Source: Homarus americanus
Taxonomy: Eukaryota; Arthropoda; Malacostraca; Decapoda; Nephropidae
DNA length: 64,000 nucleotides
Reading direction: 5' to 3'
NCBI RefSeq assembly: GCF_018991925.1
Contig: NW_024751849.1
Span: 124,001 to 188,000, forward strand
Part shown: one piece after another, positions 1 to 11,268 of the stretch
Numbering within the stretch: the stretch's first letter is position 1
Layout of the letters: each line of letters opens with the position of its first letter
Position numbers and translations under genes: made by a program
The notes under the pieces: generated by a model
What the model was told of the DNA's origin: nothing
Database searches by the model: none
Seen by the model: the letters and a program-made list of their open reading frames with translations, nothing else

Positions 1-2639
1 TCAAGGTCAAATCGTTCTTGTGGGTAATACCATTTTGTTTTAGTTTATGATTAATGGCCGGGACAGCCTTCACCCAGTGAATACTGACCCGATACTGGTG
101 CGTCTCACGTCACTCACCCCTCTTTATACCTCTGCCTCACGCAACTCCTCACTTCTTATATCGACAAAATCATAACCTGGGAGCCACTCTGTTTAAAGTC
201 TGAGTGTGTGTGTGTGTGTGAGCACGCCCGCAAAACAATTCATAATATAAACACTAATATTAAAATATCAAAGAGTATACTCTAACGTCAGTCCGTTAAG
301 CTATTATTATTTTAGTTAATTTTTTCTCACTTATTTATTCACCTTTTATCCCGCACGTACAGTATTTACCTTGACGGTGGTGACGTCACAAGAACGCCAG
401 TGAGAGGTATCCGACAAGGCAAGACTGTTGGTGTACACAGAGCGCTCTCTTACCCGTACTACTGAATGAAATTAATATTAGGAGTCAGACAGAACTCTTA
501 CTTGTACAGCTGTCAACTACTGAGGCTCACAAGTCTTAAAAAACTACGCATAAACCGATTGTACTGCACTGTACTGCCCTGCACTGTACTCTACTGCACG
601 CCACTAAGTCGTGCGCATTATAATTTTGACTTACTACAAGTCGACACAATAAATCAGCCCTTCTTATATATATATATATATATATAAACGTACACTGTTT
701 CTTTCTATTAAATTCGCATTTTGTAGAGAACCAGAAGGTACAGTACACAACTAAAACAGTTAACAGGAATACAGTAAACTGTTGTCCTCAACCCAGTGTG
801 CTCGCGTGTAAGCATCAGCTGCAGCGTATGTTTGAGGAAGCGAAATTAACTGCTTGCTGACACAAGCAATGTTTTTGTTTACACTTGGGGCGGCGCATGC
901 GCAGTAAACACATCTGCAGAGGCCGCCCGGCCCGCCACTACTATACCCCGCTCTTTAAACTTACACTCCACCCAATGTTTCTTTATCTCTTTCCCGCCAA
1001 CACTCTGTTATGACAAGCCAAATACTATCAGTATATTCTTCAGGTCATAAGTGAAGGTAATGAAGGTAAATTTCTCAAGATACACAACTATTTTGGTTGA
1101 TATCCACAGACCCGAAACAAACAAAACAGTTAATTGTATTAACACTCGGATATTTGGAACACGTTAATGTTTAAAGGTCTATCCTCCTCTTTTTTCTCAT
1201 ATGTATGAATGCAATTTTAATAATATATTGACTGGGTGTCTGAGAGCGTGGCTGGCGGCAGTATCCTCAGTCATAGTAATTTTACCTATAAAAATCAATG
1301 GTAAACCTCAGTGTGTTATGCACGGGTTTACCTAATGACGTCATTGCTTGAGCGTTTATTCACCAAATATTTTTTTCTCAGACTCGATTTTATCATGAAT
1401 AATATTAACTATAGGTAATTATTTAATAGATTTAATAATTCTAAAACGGTACAGTGTAGTTGGGAGGCCTATATAGTTTAATTTGTTATTCGATTTTAAG
1501 TGTAAGAATAATTTCAAATGGGAAAATATAAAATACAAAATGAACTGAATCATTCCATTTATAACACCAAACAATGTAAAAAAGTTATAAGCGATCCAAA
1601 TGTCATTGACAACCCCTGCAACGTAGAGCAGTCTCATTCACATCAATAACTTACTACTACAACGTGATTCAAACATGTCCATTCATAATAGAAGCACAAT
1701 GAAGTACCTGAATAACAATGTGTTGGCATGAATGAAAGTATAACACCAGAACACAATATCGTCGCCCACACCCCGCTAGGACCACTAATGACCAGTCCAG
1801 TCCAGCCCAACAGTCAACAGATTAGACCAAAGGTAAATTATCTTCAGGCGAAGTCCAATGTCGCCAAGTCTGGTGAATTAAATGACAATTTCTTCTGAGA
1901 AATACTGACTCAGATGCTCCATTACAACCAAATTCTTCCCTTGAATGATTTTGTTATTTTGTGCGCCAGAGAATTTTATCAATGTTGCTCAAAACACGTG
2001 GATTCCTTGAGTGTTCGGACACCGGCTGCGACTTGAGTTCATCAATATTGACGGGACTATTTAAACAACATTGATGTTTTTATAATATATTACTAAGATG
2101 TTTTTTAAAATAACCTTTGATGAATGAATATAAGCAAAATATTAATTGATGGTTATATAAAGGATTAATATTAAGATAATAAATAAGGAATTGGATGAGG
2201 ACAGATGCTTTGTTTGTTCTTGGCTGGCGTGTTAACTATACGACCCTTGCGTGTTGCTGACCCGCGCTCTACTCTGATTCACGGCCAACCGGAAGTCCAT
2301 TAAGAATAAATTTAAGCTTGACAGACGATTCCTCTCTTGTAAAACTTCACTATAAACTATACACCAACAAAAGGTCAACAGAACGATTTTTTATACACTC
2401 ATACACACAACACTGTTGACATTTGTATCTCGTAGTAACTTCTAAAACCATAAATTGAAGGTAGAGATTTTACTTATAAGATAGATTAGTATAAATATTT
2501 CTATCTATAAAATGAACAGTCGAGCGTTAAAGAAATTCCAGCAAGTTGTTAATGACAAGTTAGCGGGTGTCGTGTTACCCGGATGTGGCTGAGTGATGAT
2601 TGGTCCAATTGTTCTTGTTTATATTTTGTCATGGTGCTG
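1..2639. other. non-coding, mostly unique sequence
   Basis: No convincing exon, RNA gene or transposon was seen on either strand. The open frames are short and AT-driven. Small simple repeats occur: (TG)n at about 204-221 and (TA)n at about 665-686. Two perfect TGACGTCA octamers lie at 381-388 and 1336-1343. A promoter-like patch near 0.9 kb is listed separately. Confidence 0.55.
885..945. promoter_or_regulatory. promoter-like patch with NRF1-type palindrome
   Basis: GCGCATGCGCA at 893-903 matches the palindromic NRF1 (erect wing in flies) recognition sequence. It sits in a short GC-rich island with GGGGCGG and CCGCCCGGCCCGCC runs inside AT-rich DNA. Such sites are typical of TATA-less promoters of housekeeping genes. 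No exon was recognised on either side, so the target gene is unknown and this could be a chance match. Confidence 0.3.
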
Positions 2640-2674
<35 letters not shown>

Positions 2675-2790
2675 CATGCGTGGATGTGTCTGTGCATGAT
2701 CATGTGTGTATGTGTCCTCATGTGTGGATGTGTCTGTGCATGATCATGTGCGTGTGTTTGTGTGTGTGTGTGTGATCATGTGTGTGTGCA
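2640..2790. repeat. (TG)n microsatellite with diverged TG/CATG-rich continuation
   Basis: A pure TG run of about 32 bases starts at 2640. It continues as imperfect TG-rich sequence with repeated TGATCATGTGTG-like and GTGGATGTGTCTG segments. Confidence 0.85.
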
Positions 2791-3287
2791 CCTACAGAAT
2801 TACACATATCAATTTAAAAGCCGCAAGGTTAAAAAAAAACAAACATGTGACGTCAGTACATCCACAACTCAACCAGAGAAAAAAAACACGAACAAAAAAT
2901 ACAACATATAGTATACTGTATTGGTTGGGTTTCCAAGGACTACAAAATACATCAATAGATCTTGTGGTTTGGTCTATTACAGTTAGTGGCAGCTGTAGGT
3001 AAGAAATATTATAACGTAGCTAAGAACATTATGGTCGTGTGATTCAAACTGTTCCAATATTTTGATCACGACACAAAATAATCACTTCAATAATTAAAGA
3101 TTAAACAGAGGTAAAGATAAACCACAAATACTTGAAAAACATAAACATATAATAAATATAATAAATATATACAAAATACATGCAATAACGACTGATTTGT
3201 TTGCCGTAACATCTCTCTCTCTCTCATCTCTCTTCACCATTCCACTATTCTCTCTCTCTCTACCGCTGAGCAACGATAACATGCCTG
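2791..3287. other. non-coding, AT-rich
   Basis: No gene recognised. A perfect CRE octamer TGACGTCA lies at 2848-2855, and short CT-rich runs occur around 3210-3265. Confidence 0.5.
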
Positions 3288-3307
3288 TGTGAGACGCTGA
3301 TGAGCAG

Positions 3308-3432
3308 ATAGTGAATGATAGTGAGGTAGTGGTGGTGTCTGCTGTATTGTAGTGATAGTGAGGTGTTGTTTGTTACGTTACAGTGATAGTGAGGTGTTGT
3401 CTGTTACGTTACAGTGATAGTGAGAAAGTGAT
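3308..3432. repeat. 31-bp tandem repeat, about 3-4 copies
   Basis: Copies of a unit beginning CAGTGATAGTGAGGTGTTGT and ending TGTTACGTTA repeat at about 31-bp spacing. The first and last copies are degraded. Confidence 0.7.
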
Positions 3433-3465
3433 GTATTCTGCTGCGTCATGAAACACACACACACA

Positions 3466-3700
3466 CCGGCAGTCCCCCGCCCACCTCGCGCAGTCCTCCA
3501 CTACAACAAAATTCAGCCCATAAGAGCCCGCACTGACAGATATAAGGATAGCACCAGCCCATCTATTGTTAAAATAATAAACAACTCCTGATTTATGTAC
3601 TGTATAGCCCTGTAAATATATTCAACGCATATCATTATGTCTAAATCAAATGTAAGTTTGTTTATTTTCAGCCACCGGCTGCAACTCTATTAATAAACCG

Positions 3701-3743
<43 letters not shown>
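3466..3743 (+). mobile_element. LINE 3' end, family B (5'-truncated)
   Basis: This is the extreme 3' end of a non-LTR retrotransposon. It starts directly after an (AC)n run at 3452-3466. It carries the last residues of the reverse-transcriptase ORF (NKIQPIRARTDRYKDST-like, then IVKIINNS and a stop) and a 3' UTR. The UTR has the hairpin CAGCC-ACC-GGCTG, then AATAAACCGTT and a (TTA)n tail. A near-identical copy lies at 27717-27965, and a related family (A) is at 4762 and 58742. It cannot be autonomous. Clade assignment (CR1/L2-like) is inferred from family A. Confidence 0.8.
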
Positions 3744-3744
<1 letters not shown>

Positions 3745-3851
3745 AAAGCGGGAGGCGGTGGGCATGTCGCTATAGCAACGATGACGTTATGGATATTATA
3801 AATATATATATACCAAGTGAGGGACACAGCTTCTCTAAGTAGACGCCCTTA
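3744..3851. other. spacer between LINE and 54-bp array
   Basis: Short unique sequence with a small TATATATA run near 3803. Nothing recognised. Confidence 0.5.
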
Positions 3852-4520
3852 CTGTCTAACTACAACCTGTCTACCTCCAACCTACTCTACACTAAGTGTC
3901 TACCTACAACCCACTATATACTGTCTACCTACAACCTACTCTACACTAAGTGTCTACCTACAACCCACTATATACTGTCTACCTACAACCTACTCTACAC
4001 TAAGTGTCTACCTACAACCCACTATATACTGTCTACCTACAACCTACTCTACACTAAGTGTCTACCTACAACCCACTATATACTGTCTACCCACAACCTA
4101 CTCTACTTAAGTGTCTACCACAACCCACTATATACTGTCTACTACAACCTACTCTACACTGTCTCCATACCTACTCTACACTAAGTGTCTACCTACAACC
4201 CACTATATACTGTCTACCTACAACCTACTCTACACTAAGTGTCTACCTACAACCCACTATATACTGTCTACCTACAACCTACTCTACACTAAGTGTCTAC
4301 CTACAACCCACTATATACTGTCTACCTACAACCTACTCTACACTAAGTGTCTACCTACAACCCACTATATACTGTCTACCTACAACCTACTCTACACTAA
4401 GTGTCTACCTACAACCCACTATATGCTGTCTACCTACAACCTACTCTACACTAAGTGTCTACCTACAACCCACTATATGCTGTCTACCTACAACCTACTT
4501 TATACTTACTCTGTGTACCT
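3852..4520. repeat. 54-bp minisatellite, about 12 copies
   Basis: The unit has two halves, TCTACCTACAACCCACTATA... and TCTACCTACAACCTACTCTA..., so it is a dimer of a roughly 27-bp ancestor. 54 is a multiple of three, so all three plus frames stay open over long stretches and give spurious frames with an 18-residue period. Copies near 4100-4170 carry small deletions. Confidence 0.95.
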
Positions 4521-4761
4521 AAAACACACACACACACACTACTACTACTACTACTTTGCTGTCACTCGGAATCGAGTATGACGATCATCCAGCTATGATA
4601 CAATGATATGAGTTATTAAGGATGTCACCTTCGCTGGTGAGCTCTGAGGTGACTAGAGAGACCGATACGGGACCGGTAGGGTCATCTACAGATGTTGCAC
4701 ATGTGGAGGGATAACTCAAAAGAGCGCGCGCGCGCGCACGCACACACACACACACACACAC
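4521..4761. other. unique spacer with (ACT)n and (GC)n(AC)n microsatellites
   Basis: An ACT/CTA triplet run lies at about 4535-4555. A (CG)n run at 4723-4736 passes directly into (AC)n at 4739-4761. The latter is the 5' border of the next LINE copy. Confidence 0.8.
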
Positions 4762-5300
4762 CTAGAAAAAGTGCAAAAGAAGGCATGCAAGATTATTCTC
4801 TCCCCTTCCTACTCCACATATTAAGAAGCGCTCAACACACTGACCCTCTCGGCTCTCACTGACCATCACCACGACCTAATCTGCAAATTTGGTGAGAAGC
4901 TTCTGCACCATCCTCGACACCGGCTCCTACTACCACCTGAGATCCCTCGCCTGAGAATTGCTATTCGACACCACAACAGCATCCAGCCCATACAAGCACG
5001 AACTGGTCGCTATAAGAACAGTCCAGTCCCAATCATTGTAAAAATTATCAATAACTTGTAATCAACCAGTGTATTCACTCCCAGTTAATCTTACTTTTTG
5101 CACTGTCACTGTTGAAATGCCCTGTAGTTTGAGTTTCTCCCCACCTAGTTCTTATATATCATATTTATATCACTTATGTTACTTGTATTTTATTTGTCAA
5201 TCAAGAGACCCATTCCCCAATTATGTAACTGTATATTTTCAGCCTTCCGGCTGCCATGCTGTTTCAATAAACCGTTAATAATTGTTATTATTATTATTAC
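4762..5300 (+). mobile_element. LINE 3' end, family A (5'-truncated)
   Basis: Corresponds to the last roughly 540 bp of the longer copy at 58742-59811. It begins immediately after (AC)n at codons for EKVQKKACKII. It then encodes the C-terminal end of the reverse-transcriptase ORF (RIAIRHHNSIQPIQARTGR region, then IVKIINNL) and stops at TAA 5059-5061. The 3' UTR carries the hairpin CAGCC-TTCC-GGCTG, then AATAAACCGTTAATA and a (TTA)n tail ending at 5300. At least one frameshift lies near 4800, next to an extra-C run, compared with the other copy. Inactive. Confidence 0.85.
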
Positions 5301-5364
5301 AGCCAGTAGAGACATGTGGTTTAGGTTCTGAGGTAGTTCATTAAATGGTTAAGCCACCAAAATA

Positions 5365-5740
5365 AACCACACCCACCACTCTCCTCCCTCACCCACCCAC
5401 CACCCTCACCCACTCACCTCCCTCACCCACCCACCACCTCACCTTCCCACCACCCTCACCCACTTCCACCCTCACCTTCCCACCACCTCTACCTTCCCAC
5501 TCTCACCCACTTCACCTCACCTTCCCACCACCTCACCTTCACCTCACCCACTCCTCACCCACCCACCACCACCCACTTCCACCTCACCTCCACCACCTCA
5601 CCCACTCCACCTCACCTTCCCACCACCTCACCCACCCACCACCCCACCTTCCCACCACCTCACCCGCCTCCACCTCACCCACCCACCACCTTCCCACCAC
5701 CCTCACCCACTTCCACCTCACCTCCACCTCTCCCACCCTA
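5365..5740. repeat. C-rich degenerate minisatellite
   Basis: Irregular repetition of CACCTCACCCACCCACCACC- and CACCTTCCCACCACC-like segments. Almost no G on the plus strand. Open frames here are repeat translations. Confidence 0.9.
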
Positions 5741-5766
5741 TAGTGACTCACTTCCTCACTATCATA

Positions 5767-6087
5767 GATCCACTCCATCACACACACACAAATACCTTTG
5801 TCCACCACACACACTTTATCCACCATACACACAAACTATCCACCACACACACACCTTATCCACCACACACACACCTATCCACCACACCACACACCTTATC
5901 CACCACACCACACACCCTATCCATCCACACACACACACACACACACACACCTTATCCACCACACACACACACACCTTATCCATCACACACCCTATCCACC
6001 ACACACACACACCTTATCCACCACACACACACACCTTATCCATACACACACACACACCTTATCCATCACACACACACACACCCTATC

Positions 6088-6118
<31 letters not shown>

Positions 6119-6210
6119 TTATCCACCATACACACACACCTTATCCATCACACACACACCTTATCCACCACACACACACCTTATCCATCACACACACACA
6201 CACCTTATCA
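5767..6210. repeat. (CA)n-rich minisatellite, CCTTATCCA spacer motif
   Basis: Runs of (CA)4-14 are separated by CCTTATCCACCA or CCTTATCCATCA. This gives variable-length units of about 20-35 bp. Confidence 0.92.
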
Positions 6211-6515
6211 CCATCCACATCAACATTATCACCATCCACACCAGCATCATCATCCACATCAACATTATCACCATCCACACCAGCATCATCCACATCAACA
6301 TCATCCACACCACCATCATCATGCACACCATCATCACCATTCACATCATCAACACCATTAACATCAACACCATCATTATCCACACCATCACCAACCACGC
6401 CATCATCACCATCCACATCATCAACACCAACACCATCATTATCCACACCATCACCATCCACATCATCAACACCAACACCATCATTATCCACACCATCACC
6501 ATCCACACAGTGACT
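6205..6515. repeat. CAT/CAC-rich minisatellite
   Basis: Repeats of ATCACCATCCACATCAACA-like blocks, all built from CAN triplets. The sequence reads as His/Thr/Ile-rich frames on plus and Asp/Gly/Val-rich frames on minus. None of these is a gene. Confidence 0.9.
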
Positions 6516-6604
6516 CGCCCTGGATGTATTACACAGCCGCCTCATCACTGGTGGCAGAGGAGAGGCGCAGACACTACTGTAGTTCACTGAGTACACCACA
6601 CAAC

Positions 6605-6939
6605 ACATAAGCACATAAGAACATAAGAAAATAAGGAGTCTGCAATAGGCCGGTTGGCCTGTGCATGGCATCTCCTGTCGAGTTACTACCACTCTCTATC
6701 ATCCATGAATCTATCTAGCCTCCTTTTAAAACTTTCCAGCGTTCCAGCACTTACTACAAAGTTGCTAAGCTTGTTCCACTCGTCCACCACCCTATTTGTG
6801 AACCAGTTCCTTCCTATCTCCCTCCTAAACCTAAACTTATCCAACTTAAATCCGTTGGTACGAGTCCTATCCTGCTCGGATATTATAAGAACTTTATCTA
6901 TATCCCCTTTATTGATTCCTTTCACCCACTTAAATACTT
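6605..6939 (-). mobile_element. CR1-like LINE 3' fragment (copy 1)
   Basis: On the minus strand it encodes the C-terminal end of a non-LTR reverse-transcriptase ORF: GINKGDIDKVLIISEQDRTR, FRREIGRNWFTNRVVDEWNK, and a final RRLDRFMDDREW before a stop near 6686. After the stop comes a short 3' UTR and a tail of ATGTTCTT-type octamers (seen on plus as ACATAAGA repeats at 6605-6635). An octamer tail is characteristic of CR1 elements. The copy is 5'-truncated at about 6939 and is one of five CR1-like pieces in the window. Confidence 0.85.
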
Positions 6940-6984
6940 ATTATAAGTACAAGTGTGAGACGTAGTGACCATGATACCCAAGTA

Positions 6985-7125
6985 ATACTCTCCCCATGAC
7001 CCCCTCCTCTCCTCCTCCCCTCCCCATGACCCCCCCCCCTCCTCCTCCCCCATGACCTCCTCTCCTCCTCCCCTCCCCATGACCCCCCCTCTCCTCCTCC
7101 CCTCCCCCCTCCTCCTTCCTCAACA
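6985..7125. repeat. C/T-rich short repeat (CCCCATGACCCCC)
   Basis: CCATGACCCCCCTCTCCTCC-like segments repeat about four times. The plus strand is polypyrimidine apart from the CATGA motif. Confidence 0.8.
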
Positions 7126-7399
7126 CGGACGCATCTACTGACAGCCACTTGCTCATGGCCATTGGCCACGCCACAATAATATAATATCTGGCCATTAAAG
7201 GGTTGGCCATATATGACAAGTACATCACTATTTCTCACCAGTAACTACCTAACCATGTAACAACCACCTGTAAACGTTTGTACGACTATAGCCACTGTTT
7301 GGGAGCAGAGAGTGGCAGGCGTGGTGACCCTCTGACCTCACCCTGCTGAGAGCGAGAGCGAGAGAGAGAGAGAGGGAGAGAGAGAGAGAGACTACTGTG
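7126..7399. other. unique spacer with (GA)n
   Basis: Nothing gene-like. A (GA)n microsatellite occupies about 7346-7391. Confidence 0.6.
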
Positions 7400-8005
7400 A
7401 CTCAAATGGGGGTTGTGGTGGAGTATGGTGTGGTGTGTGGTGAGATGTATGGTGTGGTGTGTGGTAAGATAAGTAATGAAGTAATGGCGTGTGGTGGTGG
7501 GTGCCTTGCAATGTGTGGTATAGGGTGTGGCGTGGCGTGATAGGGTGTGGTTATGGATGTGTTGCAGTGTGTGGTATAGGGTGTGGCGCGTGATAGGGTG
7601 TGGTTATGGATGTGTGTGTATAGGGTGTGTGTGGTGTGGTTATGGATGTGTTGCAGTGTGTGATAGGGTGGGTGGTAAGGTGGATGTGTTGCAGTGTGTG
7701 GTATAGGGTGGCGTGGTAAGGTGGTTATGGATGTGTTGCAGTGTGTGATATAGTGGCGTGATAGGGTGTGGTTATGGATGTGTTGGTGTGGTATAGTGTG
7801 TGGTTGTGTGTGTGTGGTAAGGTGATGTGTTATGGTATATGTGGTTATGGATGCAGTGTGTGATATAGGGTGTGGCGTGATAGGGTGTGGTTATGGATGT
7901 GTTGCAGTGTGTGGTATAGGGTGTGGCGTGGTAAGGTGTGGTTATGGATGTGTTGCAGTGTGTGATATAGGGTGTGGCGTGGTAGGGTGTGGCAGGCGTG
8001 ACGTA
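7400..8005. repeat. 51-bp GT-rich minisatellite, about 10-12 partial copies
   Basis: The unit contains GGTTATGGATGTGTTGCAG, TGTGTGATATAGGG and TGTGGCGTGATAG. The right-hand copies (7830-7990) are regular. Those at 7560-7830 have many internal deletions. Confidence 0.9.
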
Positions 8006-9057
8006 ATAACCACGTAACTATCACCACATTAACTACCATAACACATCATCTTGGTACACCACTACCTTGAGGTCACAGCAGCAGGTAATTAACTCCCTCG
8101 GGGGATAACCTAACACACACTCACTGAAGGTCATTTAAGTTAGTGTCTTAACTGCGTCAAGATTCTCCCTCCAAGTACTGACGTGAGACAGAATGTATCT
8201 AGGTGCCTCACACGACGCTTCTTTTAATGAGTCAAAATAATGAACAAATCTTTCTCAACTGATCTTAAGGCTCAACTACTTAATACTCATTTGTTACGGT
8301 ATTGTTAATTTTGTTATTAAAAAAAAAATACACAAGTTATTTATCCGCTTATGTATTCATTATTATTATTATCCACAGTATCATAATCGTATACACACTA
8401 TCGTACGTACAAGTACATATTATCGTATCTATAGGAACAAGTTATCATACAGTATTATAAAGTACCGCACTCACCAAAAGAAGCTGCCATACAACAAAGA
8501 CATCATATGGTGCTCACAAGTTATCATTCACTACACAAGGTAATTATAGTCTTGTTAGTTCAGTCAAAGCGCTCACCCTGTCTTCCGTACCCACAAGGAC
8601 AAGTTACCGCACCCACAAAGATAAATTGTCATACCTACAACAATCAATTATCGTAGCATACAAGGAAAAATTATTCTATCCATCAAGATAAATTATTGTA
8701 CCTATAGACAAATTATCGTACAAGAATCATTTACCATCCCTCACATTATTACAGGGTGAAGTAGCTAGGGTGTCTAATCTTCAGGTAACCCCCGAGTCGC
8801 CTCCACGTCCTCCCACACACGTTACGTAACAGTACCTTGAAAGAATGTCAGTCACGCCTTTTCGTCTATTTACATCTCGACCATCATATTTTTTCTCGCA
8901 ATTTCTATATATACTTTTTATTAAATTATTTTATATTACTGACTTTGTTTATTATTAACGTGTGATTCTGAAATATTATTATTATTATTATTTTAGTGAG
9001 CAACGATTCTGAATTTGAGTAATAATTTTTTTTTATAACGTGTCTAAATATATGAGT
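8006..9057. other. non-coding; faint ACAAGTTATC-type repeats
   Basis: No gene recognised. Between about 8410 and 8730 the words ACAAGTTATC, ATTATCGTA and GTACC/ACAAGGA recur at irregular spacing, suggesting an old decayed array. A copy of the 30-bp repeat is listed at 8752-8789. Confidence 0.5.
8752..8789 (-). repeat. dispersed copy of the 24.6-kb 30-bp repeat
   Basis: Read on minus, it matches the array unit of 24613-24900 (ACCTGAAGATTAGACACC, then AGCTNNTTCACC) with a handful of differences over about 38 bp. It is a single copy here, with no inverted partner found nearby. Confidence 0.65.
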
Positions 9058-9115
9058 ATGGCGGGAAATTCACGTCCAGGCTACATGACGTCACGCACTG
9101 ACACTCGTGATTGGC
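9058..9115. promoter_or_regulatory. promoter-like cluster: E2F-type site, CRE, inverted CCAAT
   Basis: Within 60 bp there is GGCGGGAAA (E2F-type, 9060-9068), a perfect TGACGTCA (9086-9093) and ATTGG (9110-9114), an inverted CCAAT box. This combination is typical of cell-cycle promoters. The nearby sequence is a LINE fragment on one side, and no host exon was seen, so the assignment is weak. Confidence 0.3.
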
Positions 9116-9191
9116 CACAACAGACGACCCCGGGACACACAAGAGTCCATTGGTCCTCCTAAGCTGTCCCACGATAACAGGTCAAATAAGC

Positions 9192-10350
9192 TTTTTTTTT
9201 TTTTTTGAGAAAGGAGGGTGAAAGAAGATTAGAGGTGGGGAAGGAAGTTATAGTTGGGAAATTGAAGAAATTTAGGAGGAGGTAAGAGAGGGCAGGCTGA
9301 CCGCCTAGCTAAGCTAATGGTGTGTTAGGGTTGTGTCATGGGTTAGTTATTGTCTGTCGGTACAGGCACTAGACAGCCTACACTATCCCATATATGGGTG
9401 TTTTAAGGGCCTTACTTCATATTCAGCCGACCCTACTGGCGGATGCTGGTCTAGGGAGGTTGTCTATTGCCTGGCCGTGTAGATCGGGGGTGGTAACGGA
9501 CCTTTTGAGATTTGATAACTTTTTGGGAACCATGTATGGTTGTTGTTATCTGGTGGGAGTCTTTGAAGGAGTTCTTGCTCTGATCGTTCTATCTTTTGCC
9601 AGATTCTGCTGGGCAGGGTGTGCAGCTGCCGGTTGATGGGTTTTGTTGTCAGGTCTCTATGTATCTCGGCTGTGGTTTTAGTGAAGGGGTATTTGAGTAG
9701 TGCTCATGGTATGAAGAGGTATTGCTGGGTAAGTTAATATCGGTGTGATAAATGATATTTGATATTTGATAAATGATCACCAGGCGGAGTTTTAATTTCT
9801 CAGGAAGCGCTTTAAAGCGGTATAGTTTTCTCAGCTCTCTTCTTGCCTTTTCCTTCCTGCTGTGGACATGATGGGAGTAACCTGTCGTGGATATATGCAG
9901 GCCCAGGAGGGTGCCTCTGCTTTTGTATTCTATCTGGACATTATTGGTTACTAATGGATGGGTTTTCTTTCTGCATAAGGGTATCACTGTGAATTTCGGG
10001 AGACTGGTTTGGATTTTCCATAGTTTTTCGTAATTATTTACCCTTTCTAATTCCCGCCTGGTGTTGTCGACCTGTAACGCTCGCGATTTTCCTTGATGTG
10101 TTGTTATTTGAGTGATGTCATCTGCATACATAATATCTTCGTTACCTATTCTAGTGGGAGGCGGGGTGTCACTTGTGCAGATAATATATAAGGTGGGGGA
10201 GAGGACGCTCCCCTGAGGGACTCCGCTCATGAGTGGGAAGGTTTCTCCTGTGTGTTGTCCTACCCTCAGTCTGGCATTTCTGCCGCCAAGAAAGTTGCAA
10301 TGCAACTTTTCAATGTTGGTGGGAAGTCCGAGTTGAAGGATCATATACCA
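9192..10350 (-). mobile_element. jockey-like LINE, 5'-truncated (copy 1)
   Basis: On minus it encodes part of a reverse transcriptase: GLPTNIEKL, FLGGRNARLRVGQHTGETF, then SGVPQGSVLSPTLY (fingers/palm motif), MYADDITQ (catalytic YADD, near 10110-10135), SLPKFTVIPLCRKKTHP and ARRELRKLYRFKALP. It ends in a 3' UTR and a 15-base poly(A), seen as T at 9192-9206. Compared with copy 2 at 15188, about 70 bp are missing around 9690 and a short TGATATTTGATA duplication is present near 9760; both break the frame. The 5' limit is approximate. Jockey clade is inferred from motif style. Confidence 0.85.
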
Positions 10351-11268
10351 TCTAACAGGGGGGGGGTAAGGTTAAGGACCATACACCAGGAGAAAATAGA
10401 TCAGACGAAGGTTCCTCTTAACGGGAGACATTTGGCAACCCTCCACCGCCCCGTGACGTCACTCCTACGCCAGCAGCGCCAGGAATTCGTTTTTTAGCGC
10501 ACGCACCCCCGTACACGCTAAAATAAACACACTGCCAAATTGTCCCGCCTCTTGATATTAATCAACGGGGATAGTTAAGATAATCATTACCGGGGATGGG
10601 GAGGATAGTCATTAAGATGGTTGATGGGGAGGCGGGCGTACCGTCACGTGATGGTCATTAACTGGTCGTTAAATAACTCGTTACCAGGGATAGACAGGTT
10701 GGTAGTTAACAAGGATTGGTAGGATAATAATTATAAAAGTTAAGATAGTAACACGAATAGTTGCCAAAGGAAAGTTTTTTTTTAGAGTGCCCGGGAGGAG
10801 GCTAGCTTAGCGTTGAAAAAATCGTCCCTGTAGCTGACCTGCACTACCCTACCTCACCTGACCCAGTACAGTGTAAACTGACGAAAGTTAACCTAACCTA
10901 ACCCCAAATGTCGACGGTAGAGACTTTTTTTTCATGATATAGTGCGATGGTGGACACTACACCAAAAAAAAAAAATAAATAAATAAAGTAATATTCAAGA
11001 ATTTTATAACAAATCTAAAAATTTCATTACAAGCTACAAGGGTGAACACAGGGTCTCTGACACACCCAGATGACTGATGGTGCCACCCAGCCGCCACACC
11101 AAGAGGATATAACACCGCCGTCTGTTGATCATCAGGCTGCACAGTAGTGGTGCCAACGAGGGCTCTCATCTGTCAACGTGGGTTTACTTGAGCTCAACAC
11201 GCCCACGGCCCACGGGTCATGAGGGGCTACACCTGTCTTGTGTTGATCTATGTGATGGGAATTTTGGG
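10351..11268. other. non-coding, no gene recognised
   Basis: Contains a perfect TGACGTCA at 10454-10461, short GGGGATAGTTAAGATAATC-like reiterations around 10560-10740, and an A/T run near 10965. No exon-like segment could be supported. Confidence 0.5.

Noticed and set aside
3290..3330. GACGCTGATGAGCAG, resembling a hammerhead ribozyme CTGATGAG core
   Set aside because: The required GAAA partner and closing helices are not present nearby.
3817..4581. Three overlapping Thr/Tyr/Leu-rich frames
   Set aside because: The 54-bp unit is a multiple of three and lacks stops; nothing else supports coding.
9394..9636. Plus-strand 80-codon frame
   Set aside because: Antisense to the jockey-like LINE; the LINE frame on minus is the meaningful one.
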